Positions 17,709 through 25,818 of a stretch of 51,518 nucleotides of DNA are shown here, in pieces. Location of the stretch: assembly GCA_017466325.1 (NCBI GenBank), contig JAFTUK010000021.1, positions 1 to 51,518 on the forward strand, read 5' to 3'. Below the pieces are notes generated by a model. The model was not told the DNA's origin and did no database searches. It saw only the letters and a list, made by a program, of their open reading frames with translations. Numbering within the stretch: position 1 is the first letter of the stretch; every line of letters starts with the position of its first letter. Both the position numbers and the translations under genes were made by a program. This DNA is from Bacteroidaceae bacterium. GTDB lineage: Bacteria; Bacteroidota; Bacteroidia; Bacteroidales; Bacteroidaceae.

Positions 17709-20042
17709 CTACTTCTTTCTTCTTACAGTCTTTGCCGCAGGTGCCGGTGCATTGTTGATTATGTCCATGCACTCCTCGTATGTCAGCGACTCTGCCTTGT
17801 CGTGCAGGTTCTTGGGCAGTTTGTAGTTCTGCTTCTTGTAGACCAGATATGGTCCGTATCTGCCGTTCATCACCTCCAGTTCGGTATCTTCCTCGAAGGT
17901 CTTCAGGTGCTTTCTGGCCTCGTCCAAGCGATGTTGCAGAATCATCTGCACGGCCTGTTCCAAACTGATGGCAAGAGGGTCGGTTTCCTTGGGTATGGAT
18001 ATGTATGTCTTACCTATATTTATATACGGGCCGAACTTGCCTGCGCCAATCTTCACCATTTCACCGTCGAAATCGCCCAACTCCCTTGGCAGTTTGAACA
18101 GGTCCAGGGCTTCTTCCAGGGTTATGGTCTCCAGGCTCTGCTCCTTCTTCAGTTGTGCAAACCTTGGCTTCTGGGTGCTCTCCGTACTGCCTATCTGTGC
18201 CACAGGGCCAAAGCGTCCGATCTTCACCATTACGGGTTCGCCGCTCTTGGGGTCCTTGCCCAGCAAACGCTCTCCCACACGATGCTCGCTACGGCTGTTC
18301 AGGCTCTGCTCCACCTTGGGATCGAAGTCCTCATAGAACTTGCGTATCATCTGTATCCAGTCGGCCTTTCCCTCGGCGATGTCGTCAAACTCCTTCTCCA
18401 CCTCGGCGGTGAAGTTATAGTCCATTATCTCTGGGAAACTGTCCATCAGGAAGTCATTCACCACGATGCCCGTGTCCGTGGGCAGGAGTTTGCCTCTTTC
18501 TGCACCTATGGTTATCTCGCGCCCGATGGTTTCTGTCTTGCCGCCCTTCAGTACGATTACGGTATATGGAACGGTTTCACCGGCCTTGTCCCCCTTCTGC
18601 ACATACTCGCGGTCCTGTATGGTGGTAATGGTGGTGGCGTAAGTGGAGGGGCGGCCTATACCCAGTTCTTCCAGTTTCTTTACCAGTGATGCCTCGTTGA
18701 ATCTTGCAGGACGCTGGCTGAAGCGTTGTGTGGCCTGGATTTCCTGACTGTCCAGTGCCTGACCGTTTGCCAGTGCAGGCAGGAGGTTTTCCCCGCCTTC
18801 GTTCTCCTCGTCCTCAGAAGCGATGTTGTGTGCCTGGTAAACCTTCAGGAAACCGTCAAAGGTTATTACCTCGCCGGTGGCTATGAACTGGTTGTCGCTA
18901 TCTCCGCTGATGCCTATGATGGCCTGAGTGCGCTCTATCTGTGCGTCTGCCATCTGGCTGGCTATGGTACGTTTCCATATCAGTTCGTAAAGCCTTCTTT
19001 CCTGCAGGGAGCCTTGTATCTCGGTCTTGTCCATGTATGTGGGACGGATGGCCTCGTGTGCCTCCTGTGCGCCCTTGCTGCTGGTATGGTACTGGCGTAT
19101 GGACACGTAGTCCGCACCCATGTTTTCGGCAATGTACTTCTTGCTGGCGCCCAGACACAGTTTGGACAGGTTCACGCTGTCGGTACGCATGTATGTTATC
19201 ATACCGCCTTCATACAGGCGCTGGGCTATCATCATGGTCTGCGCCACGCTCAATCCCAGTTTGTGGGCTGCTTCCTGTTGCAGGGTGGAGGTGGTAAATG
19301 GGGGTGCAGGGCTTCTTTTTGCCGGTTTCTTCGTCACTTCCTGTATAGTGAACGTTGCGCCCTTGCAACTTTCCAGAAAGGCCTCTGCCTCTTCCTGCGA
19401 GGTGAATCGTCTTGACAACTCGGCCCTGACCTCCTCGCCTTTCTCCGTAAGGAACAGGCCTGTCACGCGATATGTCTCTTCGCTCTTGAAGGCAAGGACT
19501 TCCCTTTCCTTTTCAACGATGAGGCGCACTGCCACACTCTGCACACGGCCTGCAGACAGGGCAGGCTTCACCTTGCGCCAAAGGACCGGACTTAACTTGA
19601 AACCCACGATGCGGTCGAGCAGACGGCGGGCCTGCTGTGCATTTACCAGGTTGCTGTCTATCTGCCTTGGGTTGGCGATAGCCTCCAGAATGGCGTTCTT
19701 GGTGATCTCGTGGAAGACGATGCGCTTTGTGCGTGTGGGATCCAGCTCCAATACCTGCTGAAGGTGCCACGATATGGCTTCTCCCTCGCGGTCTTCATCG
19801 GAAGCCAGCCATACGGTCTCCGACTCGGCCGACATCTTCTTCAGTGTCTGTACTATCTTCTGCTTGTCGGCAGGGATTTCGTACTGTGGTGCGAAGGTAT
19901 CGGTGTTTATGCTGAAATTCTTCTTCTTCAAGTCACGGATGTGTCCGTAGGAAGACTGGACCTTGTAGTCTTCGCCAAGGAACTTTTCTATTGTCTTTGC
20001 CTTGGCAGGGCTCTCCACGATAACCAGATTTTTATTCATCAT
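17709..20042 (-). CDS. topA: DNA topoisomerase I
   Basis: A 777-residue type IA topoisomerase that relaxes negative supercoils. The Toprim domain has VESPAKAKTIEKFLG and the acidic ASDEDREGEAI. The catalytic tyrosine is in MITYMRTDSVNLS near residue 285. The C-terminus carries several topoisomerase zinc-ribbon-like repeats (GRFGPVAQIG, GKFGPYINIG, GRYGPYLVYK) without the cysteines, as is common in Bacteroidota. A basic tail (AKTVRRKK) ends the protein. A second ATG at 20039 is an equally possible start. First gene of the minus-strand run. Confidence 0.96.
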   Translation of the reverse strand: MMNKNLVIVESPAKAKTIEKFLGEDYKVQSSYGHIRDLKKKNFSINTDTFAPQYEIPADKQKIVQTLKKMSAESETVWLASDEDREGEAISWHLQQVLELDPTRTKRIVFHEITKNAILEAIANPRQIDSNLVNAQQARRLLDRIVGFKLSPVLWRKVKPALSAGRVQSVAVRLIVEKEREVLAFKSEETYRVTGLFLTEKGEEVRAELSRRFTSQEEAEAFLESCKGATFTIQEVTKKPAKRSPAPPFTTSTLQQEAAHKLGLSVAQTMMIAQRLYEGGMITYMRTDSVNLSKLCLGASKKYIAENMGADYVSIRQYHTSSKGAQEAHEAIRPTYMDKTEIQGSLQERRLYELIWKRTIASQMADAQIERTQAIIGISGDSDNQFIATGEVITFDGFLKVYQAHNIASEDEENEGGENLLPALANGQALDSQEIQATQRFSQRPARFNEASLVKKLEELGIGRPSTYATTITTIQDREYVQKGDKAGETVPYTVIVLKGGKTETIGREITIGAERGKLLPTDTGIVVNDFLMDSFPEIMDYNFTAEVEKEFDDIAEGKADWIQMIRKFYEDFDPKVEQSLNSRSEHRVGERLLGKDPKSGEPVMVKIGRFGPVAQIGSTESTQKPRFAQLKKEQSLETITLEEALDLFKLPRELGDFDGEMVKIGAGKFGPYINIGKTYISIPKETDPLAISLEQAVQMILQHRLDEARKHLKTFEEDTELEVMNGRYGPYLVYKKQNYKLPKNLHDKAESLTYEECMDIINNAPAPAAKTVRRKK

Positions 20043-20071
20043 CTCGTCTGTTTTTTTATGTATGCTGGGCG

Positions 20072-20079
20072 CAAAGATA
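20072..20079 (-). promoter_or_regulatory. -7 box of the topA-aroK-speA-argB run
   Basis: TATCTTTG on the minus strand, a perfect TAnnTTTG box, lies 29 bases upstream of the topA ATG. No second promoter is obvious before aroK, speA or argB. Confidence 0.65.
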
Positions 20080-20130
20080 AGTCATTTTTCCCATTATACC
20101 TTATTTATTATTCAAAAAAAATGGCAAATG

Positions 20131-20162
20131 CTTGCGTAGTTTCCCCCATTTATGTACCTTTG
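20131..20162 (+). promoter_or_regulatory. Promoter of the NfeD-like/flotillin pair
   Basis: CTTG (20131-20134) and TACCTTTG (20155-20162) are separated by 20 bases. The box is 52 bases upstream of the ATG at 20215. Confidence 0.7.
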
Positions 20163-20214
20163 TCTATGACAAAAGAAAAAAAGGAAAAAACTAACCCTTA
20201 TCACATTTTTCACT

Positions 20215-20835
20215 ATGATAGATACTTTTTATGAATGGTACAATGCCCTGCCCTCCACCTTGCAGGTATATTGGGTTATTGCATTGATAACCTCTTTGGT
20301 TTTCCTTGTACAGATGGTGCTCACATTTATCGGTATAGGCGATGCCGACACGGATCTGGACTTCGGCGGTGATGCTGACTTCGGCGGTGATGCCGATTTC
20401 TCCGATGGCGACACGTTGGACACCGGTGGTGCCATGCAGTTGTTCACCATCCGCAACTTCATCAATTTCCTACTTGGTTTGGGGTGGGGTGGTGTGTGCC
20501 TCTATTCGGTTATCCCTAACACCATAGTACTTGCCATAGTTGCAATATTGGTGGGTATGCTCTTTGTATACATATTCTTATTTATATATAGGCAGTTGTT
20601 CAAACTGGAGAGGAACGGAGCATATCACATAGAAGACTGCGTGGGACAGACCGTTGATGTCTACCTTACCATTCCTGCCAACCGCGCCGGCATGGGCAAG
20701 GTGCAGATCAGTTTCTCAGGTTCCGTGCAGGAACTGGCTGCCCTGACAGATTCCGACGAACCCATACGCTCCGGTTCCAAGGTGCGGGTCCTTGAGGTCA
20801 TTGACGGCACAACGGTACTTGTGGAGAAACTCTGA
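20215..20835 (+). CDS. NfeD/YqiJ-like membrane protein with OB-fold C-terminus
   Basis: A 206-residue membrane protein. One hydrophobic helix near residues 20-42 is followed by an unusual acidic, glycine-rich loop with repeated GGDAD (residues about 43-70). Two closely spaced helices follow, then a soluble domain from about residue 130 (VGQTVDVYLTIP ... VRVLEVIDGTTVLVEKL), which reads as an NfeD-type OB fold. Proteins of this type are paired with flotillins in membrane microdomain organisation, and a flotillin gene follows. The direct role is not established. Confidence 0.78.
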   Translation: MIDTFYEWYNALPSTLQVYWVIALITSLVFLVQMVLTFIGIGDADTDLDFGGDADFGGDADFSDGDTLDTGGAMQLFTIRNFINFLLGLGWGGVCLYSVIPNTIVLAIVAILVGMLFVYIFLFIYRQLFKLERNGAYHIEDCVGQTVDVYLTIPANRAGMGKVQISFSGSVQELAALTDSDEPIRSGSKVRVLEVIDGTTVLVEKL

Positions 20836-20854
20836 AACGGAAGGGTGAACCGAA

Positions 20855-20887
20855 GGTCGACGCCCGAAGGGGCTGAAGTCAAAACGG
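20855..20887 (+). repeat. Dispersed repeat (GGTCGACGCCCG type), copy 2
   Basis: Matches the repeat at 10831-10863 with two base differences over 30. It is followed by ACGGAAAACT, the motif found after stop codons at 6268 and 6354. It lies between the NfeD-like and flotillin genes. Confidence 0.75.
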
Positions 20888-20949
20888 AAAACTCTTTGTT
20901 CGCCGCTCACCGCTCATCCGCTTATTCTTAACCTAAAAACATATCCATT

Positions 20950-22311
20950 ATGATTGAACCTATTTATTTGATTGTTGTAGGTGTAGTGGTGTTCGTCATG
21001 CTTGTCATGGCCATCCTGAACCGCTACCGCCGTTGTCCCTCGGACAAGATTCTTGTAGTCTATGGTACCACCGGTGACCGTGGTTCTGCCAAGTGTGTAC
21101 ATGGTGGCGGTACATTCGTGTGGCCTGTAATCCAGGACTACGCCTACCTGTCGCTGACCCCCATCGGCATCGATGCCAACCTTACCAATGCCCTGTCACG
21201 CCAGAACATCCGTGTGGACGTTCCCTGCCGTTTCACCGTAGGTATCAGCACCGAGCCCGACTCTATGCTGGCTGCCGCCGAGCGTCTGCTTGGTCTCCAG
21301 TCTTCACAGATTCAGGAAATGGCTCGTGATATCCTGTTCGGTCAGTTGCGTCTGGTTATCGCCACCATGAGCATCGAGGAACTGAACTCCGACCGCGACA
21401 AGTTCCTGGAGGCTATCACCGCCAACGTGGAGGTAGAATTGAAGAAAATCGGTCTTCGCCTGATTAACGTTAACGTAACCGACATTAAGGACGAGAGCGG
21501 CTACATCGAGGCTCTCGGTCAGGAGGCTGCCGCCAAGGCTATCAACGAGGCCAAGGTTCGCGTTGCAGAGCAGGAGAAGGTCGGTGAAATCGGTAAGGCC
21601 GAGGCTGTCCGCGAGACCCGTATCCGTACCGCCGACGCTAACGCCCAGGCTGTACAGGGTGAGAACGAGGCCAAGATTGCCATTGCCAACTCTGAGGCAA
21701 ACCGCCGTGAGCGCGAGGCAGAGGCACAGCGCAAGGCCATTGCTGCCGAGAAGGTTGCCCAGGCTCAGGCTCTGGAGGAGGCTTATGCTGCCGAGCAGAA
21801 GGCCGAGGATGCACGTGCCGACCGTGACCGTGCCAGCCAGAACGCCAACGTCATCGTGGCCCAGGAGATTGAAAAGCGTCGTCTTGTCATCGCTGCCGAG
21901 GCCGAGGCCGAGCAGAAGCGCGTTAACGCCAAGGGTGAAGCTGATGCCATCTTCGCCAAGATGGAGGCTGAGGCTAAGGGTCTGTACGAGATTCTTACCA
22001 AGCAGGCCGAGGGTTACGACCGCATGATCAAGGCTGCCGGAGGCGATGCCACCAAGGCATACACCCTGCTCCTGCTGGAGAAGTTGCCTGAACTCGTCAA
22101 GACTCAGGTGGACGCTATCAAGGGTATCAATATCGACAAGGTTACTGTTTGGGACGGTGGTGCTGGCAATGCCAACGGCCAGACCTCTACCGCTAACTTC
22201 CTGTCAGGTCTCATGAAGTCCGTTCCTCCTCTGAACGATCTCTTCGACCAGGCCGGTATGGCTCTTCCCGAGTATCTCGCCAAGAAGAAGGACGAGAAAG
22301 TTGCAGATTAA
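20950..22311 (+). CDS. Flotillin-like SPFH-domain protein
   Basis: A 453-residue membrane-anchored scaffold. An N-terminal helix (residues about 4-24) is followed by the SPFH/band 7 domain (residues about 30-200). Then comes a long alanine/glutamate-rich coiled coil (residues about 195-370) containing repeated EAE and QAQ segments. The C-terminus is a flotillin-type region (AAGGDATKAYTLLLLEKLPELVKTQVDAIKGI). Flotillins oligomerise and organise membrane domains. Pairing with the NfeD-like gene upstream matches the yqiJ-yqiK arrangement. Codon use is strongly biased to GCC/GAG, suggesting high expression. Confidence 0.92.
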   Translation: MIEPIYLIVVGVVVFVMLVMAILNRYRRCPSDKILVVYGTTGDRGSAKCVHGGGTFVWPVIQDYAYLSLTPIGIDANLTNALSRQNIRVDVPCRFTVGISTEPDSMLAAAERLLGLQSSQIQEMARDILFGQLRLVIATMSIEELNSDRDKFLEAITANVEVELKKIGLRLINVNVTDIKDESGYIEALGQEAAAKAINEAKVRVAEQEKVGEIGKAEAVRETRIRTADANAQAVQGENEAKIAIANSEANRREREAEAQRKAIAAEKVAQAQALEEAYAAEQKAEDARADRDRASQNANVIVAQEIEKRRLVIAAEAEAEQKRVNAKGEADAIFAKMEAEAKGLYEILTKQAEGYDRMIKAAGGDATKAYTLLLLEKLPELVKTQVDAIKGINIDKVTVWDGGAGNANGQTSTANFLSGLMKSVPPLNDLFDQAGMALPEYLAKKKDEKVAD

Positions 22312-22333
22312 GTAACTGACCATATTCAATACG

Positions 22334-22368
22334 AAAAGGACCATTGCTTGCCAGTGGTCCTTTTTTTG
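22334..22368 (+). terminator. Terminator of the flotillin operon
   Basis: AAAAGGACCA (22334-22343) pairs with TGGTCCTTTT (22355-22364) and a run of T follows. It begins 22 bases after the flotillin stop codon. Confidence 0.9.
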
Positions 22369-22442
22369 TTTTTGTGGTAGCACCGTGAACGTCAAGAAGT
22401 CCTCCGTGCCTTTGGTGTTGTCATTCGGGGCGCTCCGTTCCG

Positions 22443-22521
22443 TCCTCGATGGCGGTAAAATGAACCGCCAGTGGCGGTGAACTTTATCGCCGAGGGCGGT
22501 TCATTTTACCGCCACCGAGGA
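22443..22521. repeat. Palindromic element, copy B
   Basis: Two 27-base arms (22443-22469 and 22495-22521) pair with a single mismatch. The 25-base loop itself contains GGCG/CGCC arms. The core (GGCGGTAAAATGA ... CCGCCA ... GGCGGTGAACTTTATCG) is nearly the same as copy A at 7970-8048. Compensating differences in the arms suggest that pairing is conserved. Confidence 0.88.
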
Positions 22522-22743
22522 CACGGAGAGGCCCCGATAAGGACGGGGTGATAGAATCTCGTTTCCAATGATGTGATTTAAGGGGGGGAGGGTAAATGCG
22601 GTAGATGGATGTGGCCGGATTGTGCAGAGGCATGTTTTGCAAAGGAGTTGGTGCAAACAATTCGTATTAAGGATAAGAATGAAGTCCGGAGTGTGCTTGT
22701 GTGGCCGTAATTTTGCTTATAGTTATATATTTGTAAACTCATT

Positions 22744-22775
22744 TTTGCCAATGTCCTATTTTTTATGTATATTTG
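22744..22775 (+). promoter_or_regulatory. Promoter of the secreted CHB_HEX-domain protein gene
   Basis: TTTG (22744-22747) and TATATTTG (22768-22775) are separated by exactly 20 bases. The ATG is 90 bases downstream, giving a leader of about 85 bases, unusually long compared with other promoters here. Confidence 0.8.
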
Positions 22776-22865
22776 CGCGTGATAAAGGCGGATTTGAGTT
22801 CAAGGCAGAGGACTTTTTGATAAGATAATCTAAATAATTGTTCAATCTAATTAAACATTAAGCTT

Positions 22866-24293
22866 ATGAAAAAACTTTTACTTTCATTCGTTGCCCTGTT
22901 TATGGGCATTGGCATGGCTGTTGCACAGTCAGAGTTAATTTATAGTCTTGAACCGATAGCAGGTAGCAACAATAGCTATACAGGAAATTGTGATGTTGAG
23001 ATTAATGGTATTACTTGGAATGTAGAGGGTAATACTCAGTATGCCTATGAAGGAGTTCAACTCTATCGTTTGGGAGGTAAGAAAATCTCTAATACGGATA
23101 GAGCTCTTGCAAGCAAAACTCCTATGTTTGGTAGTGTTGAAAAGGTTGTGTTGACGACGCATCGTATAAATCTGACAATTAACAGTGCAAAGTTGTTGGT
23201 TGCAGACAATTCTGATTTTGAAAATGCAACAGAGGTCGTTGCCAATGAGGTTCTTGCAGAGAGTGAGACTGCCTTTGAGGTTTCTGCACCTTTGGGCGCA
23301 TATTATAAGTTCGTGTTTAATGTAACGACTTCAGGTTCAAGCAACCAGTATATTGAGGTTAAGAAGGTTGATTTCTATGGAACTATGCCTGCGGGTGCAG
23401 TAGAAGCACCTGTGTTCAGTCTTGATGGTGGTAGTTATGTAGGAAAACAGACGGTTGAACTTTCTGCGGAAGAGGGTTGCAAAGTATACTATACATTAGA
23501 TGGGACGGATCCCACAACAGAAAGCACAGAGTATACATCTCCAATCGCAATAACAGAGACAACAACGGTAAAGGCTATTGCCGTTAAGGATGGTGTTTCA
23601 AGTATAGTGGCAACAGAGACTTACAATATCCTTCAGGTGATGACACTTTCAGACCTTCATGCGGCTGCTACAAAGACTGATACTGACGTTGCGGTAAATA
23701 CAGAAGGTTGGTTGTGCTCTGGTGTTAGAAGTAGTAATGTTTACTTTACTGATGGTGCTGGTAAGGGTATCCTCTTGTATTCAAATAATCATGGGTTCAA
23801 TGTAGGTGACAAGCTTTCTGGTATAGTAGTTACAACTTTGACCATTTATAACGGAGCTGCAGAATTGAAGAATCTTAAGGCAGACGATGAGAATTTGAAA
23901 ATTACTCCTGACCAGGAGGTTCCTGTGTTGGAGATTGGGGTGTCTGAACTTTCTGCCGCCAGTCAGGGCGCATTGGTAGAGCTTAAGGGTGTTGTCTACA
24001 AGGAAGGTAAGTTCTACCAAGGTGATGCAGCCATTACCCCTTACAAGTCTTTCATGACTTTGCCAACTTTTGAAGAGGGTGTCGCATATGATATTACCGG
24101 TGTCGTTAGCTATTACAATACACTTCAAATCTGCCCTCGTAGTGAGGCTGATATTGTTAAGTCTGCTACTACAGGCATTGACTCTATCAACGCTTCTCAG
24201 CTTTCTGCTGACGGCAAGTTCGTTGAAAACGGTCGTGTTGTAATTGTCAAGGCTGGCAAGAAGTACAATACTGCCGGTCAAATGCAAAAGTAA
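22866..24293 (+). CDS. Secreted multidomain protein with chitobiase-like C-domain and OB-like region
   Basis: A 475-residue exported protein. Residues 1-20 are a signal peptide (cut after MAVA). Residues 22 to about 175 form a beta-rich domain of unknown function. Residues about 181-254 are a chitobiase/hexosaminidase C-terminal-type domain (YYTLDGTDPTTEST, a common carbohydrate-protein accessory fold). Residues about 255-432 resemble the OB-like domain found with it. The end (TGIDSI ... ENGRVVIVKAGKKYNTAGQ) looks like the C-terminal tails of Prevotella surface proteins. A surface or secreted role is inferred; the ligand is unknown. The gene is more AT-rich than its neighbours. Confidence 0.75.
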   Translation: MKKLLLSFVALFMGIGMAVAQSELIYSLEPIAGSNNSYTGNCDVEINGITWNVEGNTQYAYEGVQLYRLGGKKISNTDRALASKTPMFGSVEKVVLTTHRINLTINSAKLLVADNSDFENATEVVANEVLAESETAFEVSAPLGAYYKFVFNVTTSGSSNQYIEVKKVDFYGTMPAGAVEAPVFSLDGGSYVGKQTVELSAEEGCKVYYTLDGTDPTTESTEYTSPIAITETTTVKAIAVKDGVSSIVATETYNILQVMTLSDLHAAATKTDTDVAVNTEGWLCSGVRSSNVYFTDGAGKGILLYSNNHGFNVGDKLSGIVVTTLTIYNGAAELKNLKADDENLKITPDQEVPVLEIGVSELSAASQGALVELKGVVYKEGKFYQGDAAITPYKSFMTLPTFEEGVAYDITGVVSYYNTLQICPRSEADIVKSATTGIDSINASQLSADGKFVENGRVVIVKAGKKYNTAGQMQK

Positions 24294-24362
24294 ACACGCA
24301 AGACAATAAACTATCTCATCTGTCCGTTGTCCAATATAGGGATAACCTGGGATGATGGGATT

Positions 24363-24734
24363 ATGAACAAGATGAAAGGAATAATGGCAATATTGATGTT
24401 GGTCGGTGCTCTGCTGAAAGTTTCAGCAGCAGCACCGGCTGGCTTCTGTTGCATGGCAGGACAACTGCAAAGACAGGATTCGACCATTCGCGTAATACAG
24501 AGGGATGGTGACAGGGTCGTTAGTCGCAAGATGAGCCATTCCGCATATCCTGTTCAGATGAGTGTAGTGGGCAATGCCGTCAGGGTGGAAAGTCCCGAGA
24601 ACCAGATATTGCCCATATACACACATACCGGTACCTTCTATCTGATTGTACGTCTGAACAAAGGTACAAACTGGTTGAACGGTCTGCCCAAGGGGCGGTA
24701 CTTTATCAACAACAGACTGGTTGCCATTAAATAA
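24363..24734 (+). CDS. Small secreted protein consisting mostly of a sorting-domain-like C-terminus
   Basis: A 123-residue protein if it starts at 24363. Residues 1 to about 24 are a signal peptide (GIMAILMLVGALLKVSAAAPA). After a short cysteine-containing stretch, the last about 80 residues (MSVVGNAVRVESPENQILPI ... LNGLPKGRYFINNRLVAIK) resemble the type IX secretion C-terminal sorting domain, here with almost no cargo. An earlier ATG at 24327 would disrupt the signal peptide. The function is unknown; it may be a remnant or a small surface protein. It starts 69 bases after the previous gene. Confidence 0.6.
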   Translation: MNKMKGIMAILMLVGALLKVSAAAPAGFCCMAGQLQRQDSTIRVIQRDGDRVVSRKMSHSAYPVQMSVVGNAVRVESPENQILPIYTHTGTFYLIVRLNKGTNWLNGLPKGRYFINNRLVAIK

Positions 24735-24788
24735 TAATACCATACAAAAACATAAAGAAACAGTTGCTGTTCCGGCACATAGCTTATC

Positions 24789-25784
24789 ATGGAAGAGATA
24801 ATAGCAAAGGTTCCCAGAGAGCTGATAAAGGCAGAGCTTACAGAAGAACGCAAACTGCGTCGTACCAACAAGAGTGGAAATGACATTTATATTGTAACAT
24901 GGCAGGATTCGCCCAATACATTGCGCGAGATAGGACGACTTCGCGAGATAGCGTTCCGGGCTGCTGGCGGAGGTACGGGCAAGAGCCTTGATCTGGACGA
25001 GTACGACACATGCGACAATCCCTACAAGCAGCTTATAGTATGGGATCCAGAGGAGGAAGAGATATTGGGAGGATACAGATATATTCTGGGACGTGACTGG
25101 AAGATAGGCGAGGATGGCCAGCCTCTCTTGGCCACAAGCCATATGTTCCATTTTTCCGAGGCTTTCATGCGCGACTATGCCCCCTGGACAATAGAACTGG
25201 GGCGTTCGTTCGTCACCCTGGAGTATCAGAGTAGCCGCATGGGAACCAAGGGACTTTTTGCTTTGGACAACCTTTGGGACGGACTGGGCGCCGTTACTGT
25301 CATAGAGCCGGACGTGCGCTACCTTTTCGGCAAGTTCACCATGTATCCATCCTACGACCGTCTGAGCAGGGACATGATCATCTATTTCCTCAACAAGCAT
25401 TTCCCCGATCCCGACAACCTTATCGAACCGTTGGAACCATTGCACTACGAGCACGACACTAAGCAGTTCGAGGAACTTTTCATAGAGGATGAATTCAAGG
25501 CAGACTACCGTATCCTTAACAAGGCTGTCCGCGATCGTGGTCTGAACATCCCCCCGTTGGTAAACGCCTATATGGGTCTTTCTCCCACGATGAAACTTTT
25601 CGGTACTGCCATAAACGACGGTTTCGGAAACGTGGAGGAAACCGGTATCCTCATTGCCGTAGACGAGATTTTGCAGGAAAAGCGCATGCGCCATATCGAC
25701 ACTTTTGCGGCTGAGCATCCCGAACTCATCAAGGTCACCTCTGGTGCCAACAAACTTTTCTACCCTGTAGAAGACAAGAAATAA
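24789..25784 (+). CDS. GNAT-family acyltransferase resembling GlsB/OlsB
   Basis: A 331-residue protein of the hemolysin/OlsB acetyltransferase-like family. Visible features are LREIAFRAAGGGTGKSLDLDEYD and a GNAT-like core with IELGRSFVTLEYQSSRMGTKGLFALD. In Bacteroides a protein of this type (GlsB) adds a hydroxy fatty acid from acyl carrier protein to glycine, giving the lipid commendamide and then glycine lipids. That role is likely here but not proven. No GlsA-like second acyltransferase is adjacent. It is followed after 34 bases by dgt. Confidence 0.72.
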   Translation: MEEIIAKVPRELIKAELTEERKLRRTNKSGNDIYIVTWQDSPNTLREIGRLREIAFRAAGGGTGKSLDLDEYDTCDNPYKQLIVWDPEEEEILGGYRYILGRDWKIGEDGQPLLATSHMFHFSEAFMRDYAPWTIELGRSFVTLEYQSSRMGTKGLFALDNLWDGLGAVTVIEPDVRYLFGKFTMYPSYDRLSRDMIIYFLNKHFPDPDNLIEPLEPLHYEHDTKQFEELFIEDEFKADYRILNKAVRDRGLNIPPLVNAYMGLSPTMKLFGTAINDGFGNVEETGILIAVDEILQEKRMRHIDTFAAEHPELIKVTSGANKLFYPVEDKK

Positions 25785-25818
25785 GGAGTGCCTTGCCCCT
25801 AATATGATGATATAGTAG

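Larger units (their letters stand above)
22312..22865. other. Intergenic region with terminator, palindromic element and promoter
   Basis: The 554-base gap contains the flotillin terminator, palindromic element copy B (22443-22521) and the promoter of the secreted-protein gene (22744-22775). A 68-residue open frame at 22622-22828 overlaps that promoter and has no coding character. The rest (22530-22740) shows nothing I recognise. Confidence 0.7.

Noticed and set aside
17649-18689. 346-codon open frame on the plus strand
   Set aside because: Antisense to topA and aroK, both clearly real; no domain or promoter seen.
22622-22828. 68-codon open frame before the secreted protein gene
   Set aside because: It spans the TTTG-N20-TATATTTG promoter of the next gene and has no family features or start signal.
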